Assembly (NCBI GenBank): GCA_017618135.1 | Contig: JAFZUV010000011.1 | Location: 1 to 64,000, forward strand | Source of the DNA: Clostridia bacterium | GTDB lineage: Bacteria > Bacillota > Clostridia > Oscillospirales > Acutalibacteraceae | Direction of reading: 5' to 3' | Length of the DNA stretch: 64,000 bases | Shown here: positions 27,165-34,835 of the stretch, one piece after another | How positions within the stretch are numbered: the stretch's first letter is position 1 | Layout of the letters: every line of letters starts with the position of its first letter | Notes under the pieces: model-generated | What the model was told of the DNA's origin: nothing | The model's database searches: none | The model's input: the letters and a program-made list of their open reading frames with translations, nothing else | Translations under genes and position numbers: made by a program

Positions 27165-27204
27165 AATATTAAAAGCATCCTCTTTAAGGATGCTTTTAAT
27201 ATTT
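27164..27204 (+). terminator. Terminator of the tRNA pair
   Basis: A 17-bp perfect stem (27164-27180 with 27188-27204) starts on the last base of the tRNA CCA end, and its right arm is T-rich (CTTTTAATATTT). Confidence 0.85.
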
Positions 27205-27215
27205 AGTATATTTAT

Positions 27216-27227
27216 AGAGACTCGAAC
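27216..27227 (-). repeat. 12-base inverted copy of the tRNA-Ser T-arm
   Basis: AGAGACTCGAAC is the exact reverse complement of 27141-27152 in the second tRNA. A small TTTGCC-GGCA-GGCAAA hairpin follows at 27235-27250. The match is short and could be chance; otherwise it is a remnant next to a tRNA end. The rest of 27205-27282 shows nothing recognisable. Confidence 0.3.
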
Positions 27228-27282
27228 AGGACGGTTTGCCGGCAGGCAAATTGCGACCTTTCTGTAGCTTAGAATTGAATAA

Positions 27283-27311
27283 TTGATTTGTCGGTGCGTT
27301 TATGATATGAT
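27283..27311 (+). promoter_or_regulatory. Upstream promoter of the two-component operon
   Basis: TTGATT (27283-27288), a 17-bp spacer and TATGAT (27306-27311). It gives a leader of about 125 nt before the response regulator and may provide basal expression. Confidence 0.6.
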
Positions 27312-27387
27312 ACTTTGGGTGTTATAATTTGAAAATGAAATAAACACACGAGGCGTTCTGTATATTAAGCATTGATTTTGTTGTGTT

Positions 27388-27419
27388 TTTAACTTCATTT
27401 AAGGTACAGGATTTATAAT
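27388..27419 (+). promoter_or_regulatory. Predicted response-regulator box and promoter 1
   Basis: Direct repeats TTTAA (27388-27392) and TTTAAG (27398-27403) lie 10 bp apart. The second ends 10 bp before a perfect TATAAT (27414-27419). The repeats occupy the -35 position, the arrangement used by PhoB/OmpR-type activators. The same architecture occurs at 29436 and 31378. Confidence 0.6.
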
Positions 27420-27441
27420 TGAAGCTAAAGGAGGCGGAAAT

Positions 27442-28119
27442 ATGCGCATACTGCTTGCGGAGGATGAAAAGGCTCTTTCCAAGGCTATTATAAAGATATT
27501 TGAAAAAAACAACTATTCGGCAGACGCCGCGTATGATGGAGAAGAAGCACTGATGTATTTAGAATCTGGTTGCTATGATGCGGCAGTGCTTGATATTATG
27601 ATGCCTAAAATGGACGGTATAGCCGTTCTTAAAAAGTTAAGAGCAACCGGCAATCAGATTCCGGTTTTAATGCTTACGGCAAAATCGGATATTGAGGACA
27701 GGGTTTTGGGACTTGACAGCGGCGCGAACGATTATCTGCCAAAGCCTTTTGATACCAGAGAACTTTTGGCGCGCATACGAAGTATAACCCGCATTAAAAC
27801 AGAAGCGGATACAAAACTTACAATAGGCAATATTACTCTTGATCGTGCTACCTTCGAGTTGTCTTCTCCTGCCGGAAGCTTTCGCCTTGCAAATAAGGAA
27901 TATCAAATAATGGAATACTTTATGCAAAATCCGCACAGAGTTATTTCAACCGATATGCTTATGGAAAAAATATGGGGATGGGATAATGAAGCTGAAATCA
28001 ATGTAGTGTGGGTGTATATTTCGTATCTTCGCAAAAAACTTACCGCACTCGGCGCTGATATCAGTATCAAGTCATCACGAAACGCAGGGTATTTTTTGGA
28101 GGACGGCAATGATAAATAA
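27442..28119 (+). CDS. Response regulator, OmpR/PhoB family
   Basis: This 225-aa protein has an N-terminal receiver domain (acidic pocket E7/D8, phospho-acceptor Asp51 in VLDIMMPKMDG, conserved Lys in PKPFD). A C-terminal winged-helix DNA-binding domain ends with NVVWVYISYLRKKL. A strong AAAGGAGG site precedes the ATG. The gene overlaps the kinase gene by 11 bases, so they are coupled. It probably binds the tandem TTTAAG boxes found upstream of itself, of the 29501-31304 genes and of the ABC transporter genes. Confidence 0.95.
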   Translation: MRILLAEDEKALSKAIIKIFEKNNYSADAAYDGEEALMYLESGCYDAAVLDIMMPKMDGIAVLKKLRATGNQIPVLMLTAKSDIEDRVLGLDSGANDYLPKPFDTRELLARIRSITRIKTEADTKLTIGNITLDRATFELSSPAGSFRLANKEYQIMEYFMQNPHRVISTDMLMEKIWGWDNEAEINVVWVYISYLRKKLTALGADISIKSSRNAGYFLEDGNDK

Positions 28120-29350
28120 ACTAAAACGAAGATTTTTGATAATCGGCACTGTTTTTATGTTTATATTGATGTCTGTATTGGTGCTCATTATGAACACCGT
28201 GAACTTCCACGAAGTAACTGTTGACGCCGACTCTGTTTTAGATGTTCTTTCGCAACCGGATACACATTTTTTTGAGGACAGGCAGGAAAGGGAAAAACCG
28301 GACGGAATTGATGGTTTTGTTCCTCGCGGAATGTCGCCGGAAGTCCCTTACGAATCAAGATTTTTTATTGTTAGGATATCTGAGGATGGAGAAATACTAC
28401 AGTCCGACCTTTCAAGAATAATCTCCGTGGATGATGAATCGGTAAAAAATTATATAGACGAAGCACTACAAAGTAATAAAACGCGCGGTTTTATAGATAA
28501 CTTTCGCTATTTAAAAACAATGGATGAAAATGAAACGAAAATTTTGTTTCTTGATTGCGGAAGAAAAATTGATTCGTTTAAAAGTTTTATGACGATTAGT
28601 ATAATAGTAGGTCTTGCGGGATGCATTATAATCTTTATTGCGTTTGTTTTTACCGCCGGTAAAATAGTGGCTCCTATCGCCGAAAGCTATGAAAAACAAA
28701 AGCGCTTCATTTCAGACGCCGGGCACGAGATAAAAACACCGCTTACAATTATAAATGCCAATGTTGATTTATTGGAATCCGACGGAGAAAAGGAAGAGCT
28801 TACCGATATTCGCCAGCAGACAAAGCGACTTACAGAACTTACGAACAATCTCGTTTTGCTTTCTAAAATGGAAGAGGCGGATCATAAGCTTACAAAAATA
28901 GACTTTCCGCTTTCGGACCTTGTCAGAGAAACCGCGGGAACATTTAGTGCTCTTATTGCTTCAAACAGCATTGATTTCAGCGTGATTGTTACACCGGATA
29001 TTACTTTAAGCGGTTCACCTGATGCGGTTCGGCAGTTATTGTCGGTCTTACTTGAAAACGCCGTAAAATATTCGCCTACGGGTGGCTCAATCGCTCTTAA
29101 GCTTATAAAACATAGAAAATCAGCAATTCTTACGGTAAATAACACCACTAAGGAAATGATAAAAGATTATGATTTGAATAATATCTTCGACAGATTTTAC
29201 CGCTCGGACTCTTCAAGAAATTCCGAAACCGGAGGTCATGGTATAGGACTTTCTATCGCAAAAGCTATCGTAGAGGCGCACGGCGGCACGATTTCAGCTT
29301 CAACTAAAACGGGTTTTGAATTTTTAATAACAGTTACATTACCAATATAG
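28109..29350 (+). CDS. Sensor histidine kinase with extracytoplasmic sensing domain
   Basis: This 413-aa protein has a first membrane helix at about residues 10-31, an extracellular segment of about 130 residues and a second helix at about 160-184. The phosphorylation site is His206 in SDAGHEIKTPLT. The ATP-binding domain has LLENAVKYSP (N box) and GGHGIGLSIAKAIVEAHGG (G box). No HAMP domain is evident; the second helix runs almost directly into the H-box helix. The sensing segment contains a Pro/Gly-rich stretch (IDGFVPRGMSPEVPYE) that recalls stretches in the two proteins encoded downstream, hinting that they may touch (inference). Confidence 0.95.
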   Translation: MINKLKRRFLIIGTVFMFILMSVLVLIMNTVNFHEVTVDADSVLDVLSQPDTHFFEDRQEREKPDGIDGFVPRGMSPEVPYESRFFIVRISEDGEILQSDLSRIISVDDESVKNYIDEALQSNKTRGFIDNFRYLKTMDENETKILFLDCGRKIDSFKSFMTISIIVGLAGCIIIFIAFVFTAGKIVAPIAESYEKQKRFISDAGHEIKTPLTIINANVDLLESDGEKEELTDIRQQTKRLTELTNNLVLLSKMEEADHKLTKIDFPLSDLVRETAGTFSALIASNSIDFSVIVTPDITLSGSPDAVRQLLSVLLENAVKYSPTGGSIALKLIKHRKSAILTVNNTTKEMIKDYDLNNIFDRFYRSDSSRNSETGGHGIGLSIAKAIVEAHGGTISASTKTGFEFLITVTLPI

Positions 29351-29363
29351 CTTTTAATGCGGG

Positions 29364-29395
29364 AAGAGGGTGCAAGGACACCCTCTTATTTTTTT
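29364..29395 (+). terminator. Terminator after the histidine kinase
   Basis: AAGAGGGTG and CACCCTCTT form a 9-bp stem with a 6-nt loop, followed by A and seven Ts. Confidence 0.93.
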
Positions 29396-29435
29396 GAAAA
29401 TATCCAAATAAAAAATCAAAAGTTTTTTTGCACAG

Positions 29436-29468
29436 TTTAAAGTACATTTAAGAATAGTCTATTATAAT
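29436..29468 (+). promoter_or_regulatory. Predicted response-regulator box and promoter 2
   Basis: TTTAA (29436-29440) and TTTAAG (29447-29452) are 11 bp apart and followed after 10 bp by TATAAT (29463-29468). No -35 hexamer is seen, so activation by the adjacent regulator is likely. It drives the small-protein/beta-helix operon. Confidence 0.65.
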
Positions 29469-29500
29469 TCGTATAGAAACTTGAGAAAGGAGTTACAGAG

Positions 29501-29521
29501 ATGAAATATATAAGACTTTAG
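29501..29521 (+). CDS. Six-codon leader micro-ORF (MKYIRL)
   Basis: ATG to TAG spans only seven codons including the stop. It is preceded at 8 nt by a full AAAGGAG (29486-29492) and lies just after the -10 element of promoter 2. The strong RBS argues that ribosomes load here. It may be a translated leader that controls the downstream genes, or a degraded gene start. An 8-bp inverted repeat follows (29530-29564). Confidence 0.4.
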   Translation: MKYIRL

Positions 29522-29529
29522 AATTGGGC

Positions 29530-29564
29530 TTATAAAGGGTAAGCATACAATAAATACTTTATAA
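29530..29564 (+). repeat. AT-rich inverted repeat in the leader of the beta-helix operon
   Basis: TTATAAAG (29530-29537) and CTTTATAA (29557-29564) can pair around a 19-nt loop, between the micro-ORF and the RBS of the next gene. The stem is weak. Confidence 0.35.
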
Positions 29565-29591
29565 AACATTTTTAAAAAGGAGATTTATGCT

Positions 29592-29942
29592 ATGTTAGTT
29601 AACATCACAAAAAAAGTAGTCATTGTTTTTATTATAGGAGTGCTTATAGGTGCAATTATTGCAACAACAGGATTTTTGATTTTTGCAAAAACATCAAGGT
29701 CAACATCTAATGGTATGATGCCGCCTTCATTCAGTCAATCCGAAAATTCCGGTTTGCCGGGTGAAAACGGCGGAAACAGTCAAAACAATTTTGGTAACAA
29801 TAATCAGCCGCCTCAGATGCCGGGAGCCGGCAACTCGGCAAACGGAGAAAACAGCCAAGCTTTTCAGCAGCCTGAAATGTCAAATGGAAATAATCAGGGT
29901 AGTGTGCCGCAGCTTCCCGGGAACAGCAATTCTTCAAACTAA
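29592..29942 (+). CDS. Small membrane protein with Asn/Gly/Pro/Gln-rich outer tail
   Basis: The ATG at 29592 lies 9 nt after AAAAAGGAG. The 116-aa product has one membrane helix (about residues 8-31) and an extracytoplasmic tail of about 80 residues that is almost only Asn, Gly, Ser, Pro, Gln and Met (for example SNGMMPPSF, GNNNQPPQMPGAGN). Such a tail should be disordered. No family was recognised. It stands 18 bases before the beta-helix gene, in an operon apparently activated by the neighbouring two-component system. A role as a wall spacer, an adaptor or a partner of the transporter's outer loops is conjecture. Confidence 0.7.
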   Translation: MLVNITKKVVIVFIIGVLIGAIIATTGFLIFAKTSRSTSNGMMPPSFSQSENSGLPGENGGNSQNNFGNNNQPPQMPGAGNSANGENSQAFQQPEMSNGNNQGSVPQLPGNSNSSN

Positions 29943-29960
29943 AATAAAGGAGGCGGTCTT

Positions 29961-31304
29961 ATGACAAAAAGAATGCCGATAATAAGTGTTGCGGTCATTC
30001 TTGTTTTATGTATAATTCTTGGAGGTCTTGTGCTTATCACCGTAAAGCAAATAAGCGCGGGCGACAATGAAACACAGTCAGAAAACGGTTTTAATTCGGA
30101 GGCAAGCGGCAATACAAGTTATTCCGCCGCAACCGAAATAAAAGAATCGACAGAATTTAGTGATAAAACCTACACTTCCGAAACAGCGGAAGAAAATGCC
30201 CTTTCAGTGAGCGGAGATGTGGTGGTTACGGCAACAGGTATAACAGTAAATAAAACCGGCGATTCGGACTCAGGAGATAACACAAGCTTTTACGGAACTA
30301 ACTCTGCGGTAATAGCAAAGGATGGTGCAACGCTTAATATAAAAGGCGCAAAAATTACCACCGACGCGTCAGGTGCAAACGGTGTGTTCTCGTACGGCGG
30401 CACAGCAACAACACAGAATGCGTCCGGTGACGGAACAACCGTTAATATAAGCGATTCAACTATTATTACAAAACAGGATAATTCAGGCGGAATTATGACT
30501 ACCGGCGGAGGAGTAATGAACGCTGAAAATTTAACGGTTGAAACCGCCGGTAGGTCGAGCGCCGCAATCAGAAGTGACAGAGGAGGCGGAACTGTTACAG
30601 TAAATAAGGGAACCTACAAAACAACAGGCATAGGTTCGCCGAGCATATACTCGACCGCTGATATTACCGTTAAAAATGCTGAACTGATTTCCACCACTTC
30701 TGAAGGTGCAATTGTGGAGGGCAAAAACAGTATTACCCTTGAAAACTGCACATTAGAGGACAATAATACAGAGCTTAACGGGCAATCTACCACATATAAA
30801 AATATTTTTCTTTATCAGTCAATGTCGGGTGACGCCGATACGGGAAATGCCGTATTTACCGCAAAGGATTGTATTATTACTACGAAAAACGGCGACACTA
30901 TCTATGTTACCAATACTTCCGCCGTCATCACGCTCGAAAATAATACATTTACAAGCACGGATAATAACGGATACTTTTTGAGAATACAGAAAGACTCATG
31001 GGGAAATAACGGCTCTAACGGCGGAAATGTGACTCTTAATATGAAAAATCAAAAGGTCGCCGGAGATATTTATGTGGATAGTATATCTACTCTTACGATG
31101 ACGCTTGATAATAACAGTTGTTTTGAGGGCGTTATAAATAAGGATAATATTACATCATCTGTAAAGCTTACAATTGATAAAACATCAAAAATAAAACTTA
31201 CCGGAAATATTTATTTAAGCTCTTTTGAAAACGGGGATTCGACAAACTCAAACATCGATTTTAACGGTTATAAGATTTATGTTGACGGCAAGGAATTATC
31301 ATAA
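29961..31304 (+). CDS. Membrane-anchored right-handed beta-helix surface protein
   Basis: This 447-aa protein has an N-terminal membrane helix (about residues 6-29) with no obvious cleavage site and a short Ser/Asn-rich linker. Residues ~70-440 form a long series of short beta-strand repeats (AVIAKDGATLNIKGAKIT, TTVNISDSTIIT, AVITLENNTFTS, TLTMTLDNNSCFEG). These are typical of a parallel beta-helix with Asn/Thr ladders, as in adhesin-like or carbohydrate-binding proteins such as the Cthe_2159 type. No catalytic motif was seen. It is inferred to be an exposed binding or structural protein whose expression, and perhaps placement, depends on the flanking two-component system and ABC transporter. 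Confidence 0.75.
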   Translation: MTKRMPIISVAVILVLCIILGGLVLITVKQISAGDNETQSENGFNSEASGNTSYSAATEIKESTEFSDKTYTSETAEENALSVSGDVVVTATGITVNKTGDSDSGDNTSFYGTNSAVIAKDGATLNIKGAKITTDASGANGVFSYGGTATTQNASGDGTTVNISDSTIITKQDNSGGIMTTGGGVMNAENLTVETAGRSSAAIRSDRGGGTVTVNKGTYKTTGIGSPSIYSTADITVKNAELISTTSEGAIVEGKNSITLENCTLEDNNTELNGQSTTYKNIFLYQSMSGDADTGNAVFTAKDCIITTKNGDTIYVTNTSAVITLENNTFTSTDNNGYFLRIQKDSWGNNGSNGGNVTLNMKNQKVAGDIYVDSISTLTMTLDNNSCFEGVINKDNITSSVKLTIDKTSKIKLTGNIYLSSFENGDSTNSNIDFNGYKIYVDGKELS

Positions 31305-31317
31305 TATCCTATACAGA

Positions 31318-31362
31318 ATTACACCAAAGTCTTCCGATCATTTCGGCAGATTTTGGTGTAAT
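31318..31362 (+). terminator. Long hairpin after the beta-helix gene
   Basis: ATTACACCAAA (31318-31328) pairs with TTTGGTGTAAT (31352-31362), and a further partial stem lies inside. Only a weak AT stretch follows, so termination may be partial, allowing some read-through into the transporter genes. Confidence 0.6.
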
Positions 31363-31377
31363 ATAAATATCTGAATT

Positions 31378-31409
31378 TTTAAGTATATTTTAAGTTAAGG
31401 TAATATATT
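31378..31409 (+). promoter_or_regulatory. Predicted response-regulator box and promoter 3
   Basis: TTTAAG (31378-31383) and TTTAAG (31389-31394) are 11 bp apart, with an extra TTAAGG directly after (31395-31400). A TATATT -10 element (31404-31409) follows 9 bp after the second box. It precedes the ABC permease gene by 32 bases. Confidence 0.6.
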
Positions 31410-31441
31410 GTTATATCAAAAACCAAAGGTGGTAGATTTAT

Positions 31442-33076
31442 ATGTATGTCATCAAAAATGCTTTTCGGTGTATTTCGCGTGCAAAAGGGCGAAATGTTTT
31501 AATAGGCCTTGTTGTCCTTTTGCTTTCTGTTTCTTCCTGCATAGGGCTTTCAATTAAAGAAGCAAATAGAACGCTTAAAAAGCAGTATGCCGACGATATG
31601 GAGATAACAGCTACCGTTAATCCCAAAGATATGAGAAAAAACAGAAATATTTCTCTCGATAAATTAACGGAATTATCAAATAGTGAGTTCGTTAAGGAGT
31701 TTAATTATTCATCATCGGTATATTTTGCGGCAGGTGACGGAATAGAGCCGCTTGATGTAGCCGGTTCATTTAAACAGAACAAGGATTTTAAGGATAAATA
31801 CGGCGATGTTAAAAATGGCGAGACCAGAACCACAACCGAAACCCAAACCGAAAGCAGTGAATCTTCAACCGGTAGTGAGAACTCGGAGTTTCCGGAAAAA
31901 CCGGAGGGCGGATTTCCGACCGGTGGGGGACAATCAGGTAATAAAACATTTATCACTAATAACAACTTTTTCTTTAATATGGCGTCAATGAACGATTTTA
32001 CGGTAACGGCATATAATTCCGATACCTCGCTACCGGAGTATATTTCGTCACTTGGCGTAATAACATCAAGTGACGAAAACCTAAACTGTGTAATTTCAAA
32101 AAGTCTTGCTGAAGAAAATGAATTGGAAATAGGCAGCACATTTACGCTTAAAAACCCCGATAATGAAGAAGAGGTTTATGCATTTACGGTTGCAGGCGTT
32201 TTTGATTCATCCGAAACAGATGAATCTCAGGACACTTCTTCCAACGCTTCTTTTACCGATAACTATATTTATATAAGCAGTGCTGCTATGGAAAAAATAC
32301 TGTTGAGTTCCGCTGAAACCAACCCTGAAACAACAGAAGACAGCGAAGAAACTGCAAAGGCACTAACTGCAAATTATAAAGGCACATTTATATTTGCCAA
32401 TCTGGATAATTATAATAAGTTCAGCGAATCTTTAGGCGATGATTACACACTTGTTTCAAGCGATGTATCAAACTATGAGCAAAGTATCTCGCAACTCGAA
32501 ACGCTTGGGAAATATGCAACATATTTCTTAATAGTCATATTTATAATAGGCGCATTTGTGCTTATCATTATAAACCTGTTCAGTATTCGCAACAGGAAAT
32601 ATGAAATAGGAGTTCTTACGGCAATAGGAATGAAAAAATGGAAGGTTGCCACACAATTTGTTATAGAACTTTTTGTTGTTACATTTGCGGCATTAATTAT
32701 CGGAAGCACAATAGGCAGTGTCGCCAGTGTTCCTGTGACAAACAGTTTACTTGTTACAATAAACTCTGAAGAAAAAACCGAATCGGAAACTTCAAAGCAA
32801 CCCGGCGATTTTCCTGCGACAGACGGGAACATATCCGGTGATGTTTCGGGGAAGATGACCCCTCCCGGGGGCTTTGGCGGCGACTTCAAGCAAATGATTG
32901 GAGATTTCGAAGGAAATGTTAATAACTATATTATCAGTATTTCTTCTGCAACGGATATGACTGTAATACTTCAAATGATTTTGGTAGGTATGGGTTTAAC
33001 ACTTGTTTCTTCTGCGGCTGCAGTTACATTTGTTATGAGATATGAACCGCTTAAGATACTAAATAACAGAGATTAA
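31442..33076 (+). CDS. MacB/FtsX-type ABC transporter permease
   Basis: This 544-aa protein has the MacB layout: a first helix at about residues 18-38, a large extracytoplasmic domain (about 40-360), then three helices (about 362-385, 408-433, 510-532) of the FtsX domain. The outer domain carries unusual low-complexity Pro/Gly stretches (FPEKPEGGFPTGGGQSG near residue 150 and MTPPGGFGGDFKQM near 480, the latter between the third and fourth helices). It pairs with the ATPase 13 bases downstream. MacB/LolCDE-like systems move or release lipoproteins, peptides or toxins by mechanotransmission. Here the neighbouring surface proteins are plausible clients. Confidence 0.9.
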   Translation: MYVIKNAFRCISRAKGRNVLIGLVVLLLSVSSCIGLSIKEANRTLKKQYADDMEITATVNPKDMRKNRNISLDKLTELSNSEFVKEFNYSSSVYFAAGDGIEPLDVAGSFKQNKDFKDKYGDVKNGETRTTTETQTESSESSTGSENSEFPEKPEGGFPTGGGQSGNKTFITNNNFFFNMASMNDFTVTAYNSDTSLPEYISSLGVITSSDENLNCVISKSLAEENELEIGSTFTLKNPDNEEEVYAFTVAGVFDSSETDESQDTSSNASFTDNYIYISSAAMEKILLSSAETNPETTEDSEETAKALTANYKGTFIFANLDNYNKFSESLGDDYTLVSSDVSNYEQSISQLETLGKYATYFLIVIFIIGAFVLIIINLFSIRNRKYEIGVLTAIGMKKWKVATQFVIELFVVTFAALIIGSTIGSVASVPVTNSLLVTINSEEKTESETSKQPGDFPATDGNISGDVSGKMTPPGGFGGDFKQMIGDFEGNVNNYIISISSATDMTVILQMILVGMGLTLVSSAAAVTFVMRYEPLKILNNRD

Positions 33077-33089
33077 GGAGGAATGCAAA

Positions 33090-33743
33090 ATGTCTGAATA
33101 TGTTTTAGAACTTAAAGACCTTTGTTACAGTTATGTTAAGGGTGGAAAGAATATTATAGACGGGCTTAATTTAACCTTTGAAAAAGGAAAAATATATGCG
33201 ATAGTCGGAAAATCAGGGGCAGGGAAAACAACACTGTTGTCTCTTCTGTCCGGTCTTGCTAAACCGACTTCGGGTGAAATATTGTTTAATGGTAGTGATA
33301 TTGCTAAAATTAACAAATACAATTACCGAAGCAAACTTGTCGGGGTTGTTTTTCAAAGCTTTAATCTTTTGCCGTATCTAAGCGCGACTGAAAATGTTAT
33401 GCTTTCAATGGATATTTCGGGTAAAAAAATCAAAAATAAAAAAGAACTTGCTAAAAAACTTTTAGAAAAAGTCAATCTTGAAGAAGAGGATCTAAACAGA
33501 GGAATACTAAAATTATCAGGAGGACAGCAACAGCGGGTAGCAATAGCAAGGGCGTTATCATACGAGCCGGATATCATCTTCGCTGACGAACCAACAGGAA
33601 ATCTTGATATTGACACACAGAATGATATTATGAAAATACTAAGAACTCTTGCAAATGAGGGTAAGTGTATTATAATTGTCACACATTCGCCTGATGTATC
33701 AAAGCTGTCTGATGTAATATACGAACTAAAAACAATCAAGTAA
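33090..33743 (+). CDS. ABC transporter ATP-binding protein, MacB/LolD type
   Basis: This 217-aa ATPase has Walker A GKSGAGKTT (about residues 39-47), a Q-loop in VFQSFNLLPYL, signature LSGGQQQRVAIARA, Walker B IIFADEPTG and switch His in VTHSPD. The NLLPYLSATENVML segment is typical of the LolD/MacB branch that serves FtsX-like permeases. It starts 13 bases after the permease behind a GGAGG site and forms the cytosolic motor of that transporter. It closes the two-component/beta-helix module. Confidence 0.95.
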   Translation: MSEYVLELKDLCYSYVKGGKNIIDGLNLTFEKGKIYAIVGKSGAGKTTLLSLLSGLAKPTSGEILFNGSDIAKINKYNYRSKLVGVVFQSFNLLPYLSATENVMLSMDISGKKIKNKKELAKKLLEKVNLEEEDLNRGILKLSGGQQQRVAIARALSYEPDIIFADEPTGNLDIDTQNDIMKILRTLANEGKCIIIVTHSPDVSKLSDVIYELKTIK

Positions 33744-33839
33744 AAAAAGGCGTATGTATATTTCTATACACCCTGAAAAGACTAAAATCAGCTCACCTAT
33801 CAAAAGGTAGAAGCTAAAAAATATTTATTCAAAACTATT
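33744..33839 (+). other. Intergenic segment with two small hairpins
   Basis: A TGTATA-TTTC-TATACA stem lies at 33755-33770, and an AGCT/ACCT to AGGT/AGCT stem lies near 33790-33815. Neither is followed by a T-run. No gene and no known riboswitch were recognised. Confidence 0.4.
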
Positions 33840-33899
33840 CGCCTTTCATTTTTTTGTTCTTGGGTGCATATAATTTTTTGTAGCAAAAAATGAAAGGCG
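33840..33899 (+). promoter_or_regulatory. Inverted repeat that covers the RBS of the S1-domain gene
   Basis: CGCCTTTCATTTTTTTG (33840-33856) pairs with CAAAAAATGAAAGGCG (33884-33899), 16 bp with one bulged T. The right arm contains the AAAGGCG that serves as the Shine-Dalgarno sequence of the ATG at 33908. Folding would hide the ribosome-binding site, which suggests translational control. On the other strand the stem ends in a T-run and could act as a terminator. Confidence 0.55.
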
Positions 33900-33907
33900 A
33901 GATAAAA

Positions 33908-34828
33908 ATGAAAGAATTTTATCCTGAGGGTATGCTCTTAAAATCGCAGGAAAATGCAAAATGGCTTTTAAGCGCCGATTCTGTTTCTTCTGCTGCGGCG
34001 GACGGCGTGATATTAGAAGCTATGGCAGTTTTATGTGACCGATCACATGATATTACTGTTGATCTCGGTTGTATGAAAGGTATAATCGCCCGTGAGGAAG
34101 GTGCGATAGGTATTGCCGAAGGTAAAACGCGTGATATAGCTTTGATTTCCAGAGTGGGTAAACCGGTTTGCTTTAAGGTTATAGATGTTCAATATGACAG
34201 CTTTGGCATTCCTTTTGCCCGTCTTTCAAGGCGTGCCGCGCAGGAGGATTGTCTTGATTACATATTAAGTACGGCGGAATGTGGAGATATAATTGCGGCA
34301 AAGGTGACCCATCTTGAGACTTTCGGTGCGTTTTTGGATATAGGTTGCGGCAATATTGCGTTGCTTCCCATAGATTCAATTTCAGTTTCAAGAATTTCTC
34401 ACCCGTCTGACCGACTTAGTGTGGGCGATAACTTAAAGGTTATAATAAAGGATATTGCGCCGGACGGCAGAATTACTCTGTCGCTTAAAGAGCTGCTCGG
34501 CACTTGGGAGGAAAACGCCCAAAGCTTTTTGCAGGGGCAGACAGTGTCGGGTATCGTAAGAAGTGTTGAAGAGTACGGTATTTTTGTAGAATTGGCTCCC
34601 AATCTTGCCGGACTTGCTGAACCCTCACCCGATATAAGAGTCGGTCAGGGCGTATGCGTATATATTAAAAGCGTGATACCCGAAAAAATGAAAATCAAAC
34701 TTATTATAATAGATAAGCTTGATTGCAGACCGACTGAAAAAATCAAATACTATTATGAAGGAAATCATATTGACAAATTTTGTTATTCACCTGACGATTG
34801 CCGGAAACAAATATGTATAAGCTTTTAA
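33908..34828 (+). CDS. S1-domain RNA-binding protein (ribosomal protein S1-like)
   Basis: The ATG at 33908 lies 8 nt after AAAGGCG; the in-frame ATG at 33890 sits inside the hairpin arm and lacks an RBS. The product is 306 aa. It contains three OB-fold S1-like segments: about 40-110 (degenerate), 115-195 (VTHLETFGAFLDIGCG and GRITLSLKELLGTWEEN) and 205-270 (VSGIVRSVEEYGIFVELAPN). It is shorter than classical S1 but similar in size to the S1 homologues of many Clostridia. It would bind mRNA, either on the ribosome or as a free regulator. The leader hairpin raises the possibility of self-regulation (inference). Confidence 0.82.
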   Translation: MKEFYPEGMLLKSQENAKWLLSADSVSSAAADGVILEAMAVLCDRSHDITVDLGCMKGIIAREEGAIGIAEGKTRDIALISRVGKPVCFKVIDVQYDSFGIPFARLSRRAAQEDCLDYILSTAECGDIIAAKVTHLETFGAFLDIGCGNIALLPIDSISVSRISHPSDRLSVGDNLKVIIKDIAPDGRITLSLKELLGTWEENAQSFLQGQTVSGIVRSVEEYGIFVELAPNLAGLAEPSPDIRVGQGVCVYIKSVIPEKMKIKLIIIDKLDCRPTEKIKYYYEGNHIDKFCYSPDDCRKQICISF

Positions 34829-34835
34829 AATCCGA

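Noticed and set aside
26846-27178. 110-codon minus-strand reading frame over the tRNA-Ser genes
   Set aside because: It is a translation of the antisense of two tRNAs. Its GGVGETRTL and RGWDSNP segments are well-known artefacts of this kind.
33744-33839. Riboswitch upstream of the S1-domain gene
   Set aside because: Small stems are present, but no conserved core of a known riboswitch class could be recognised.
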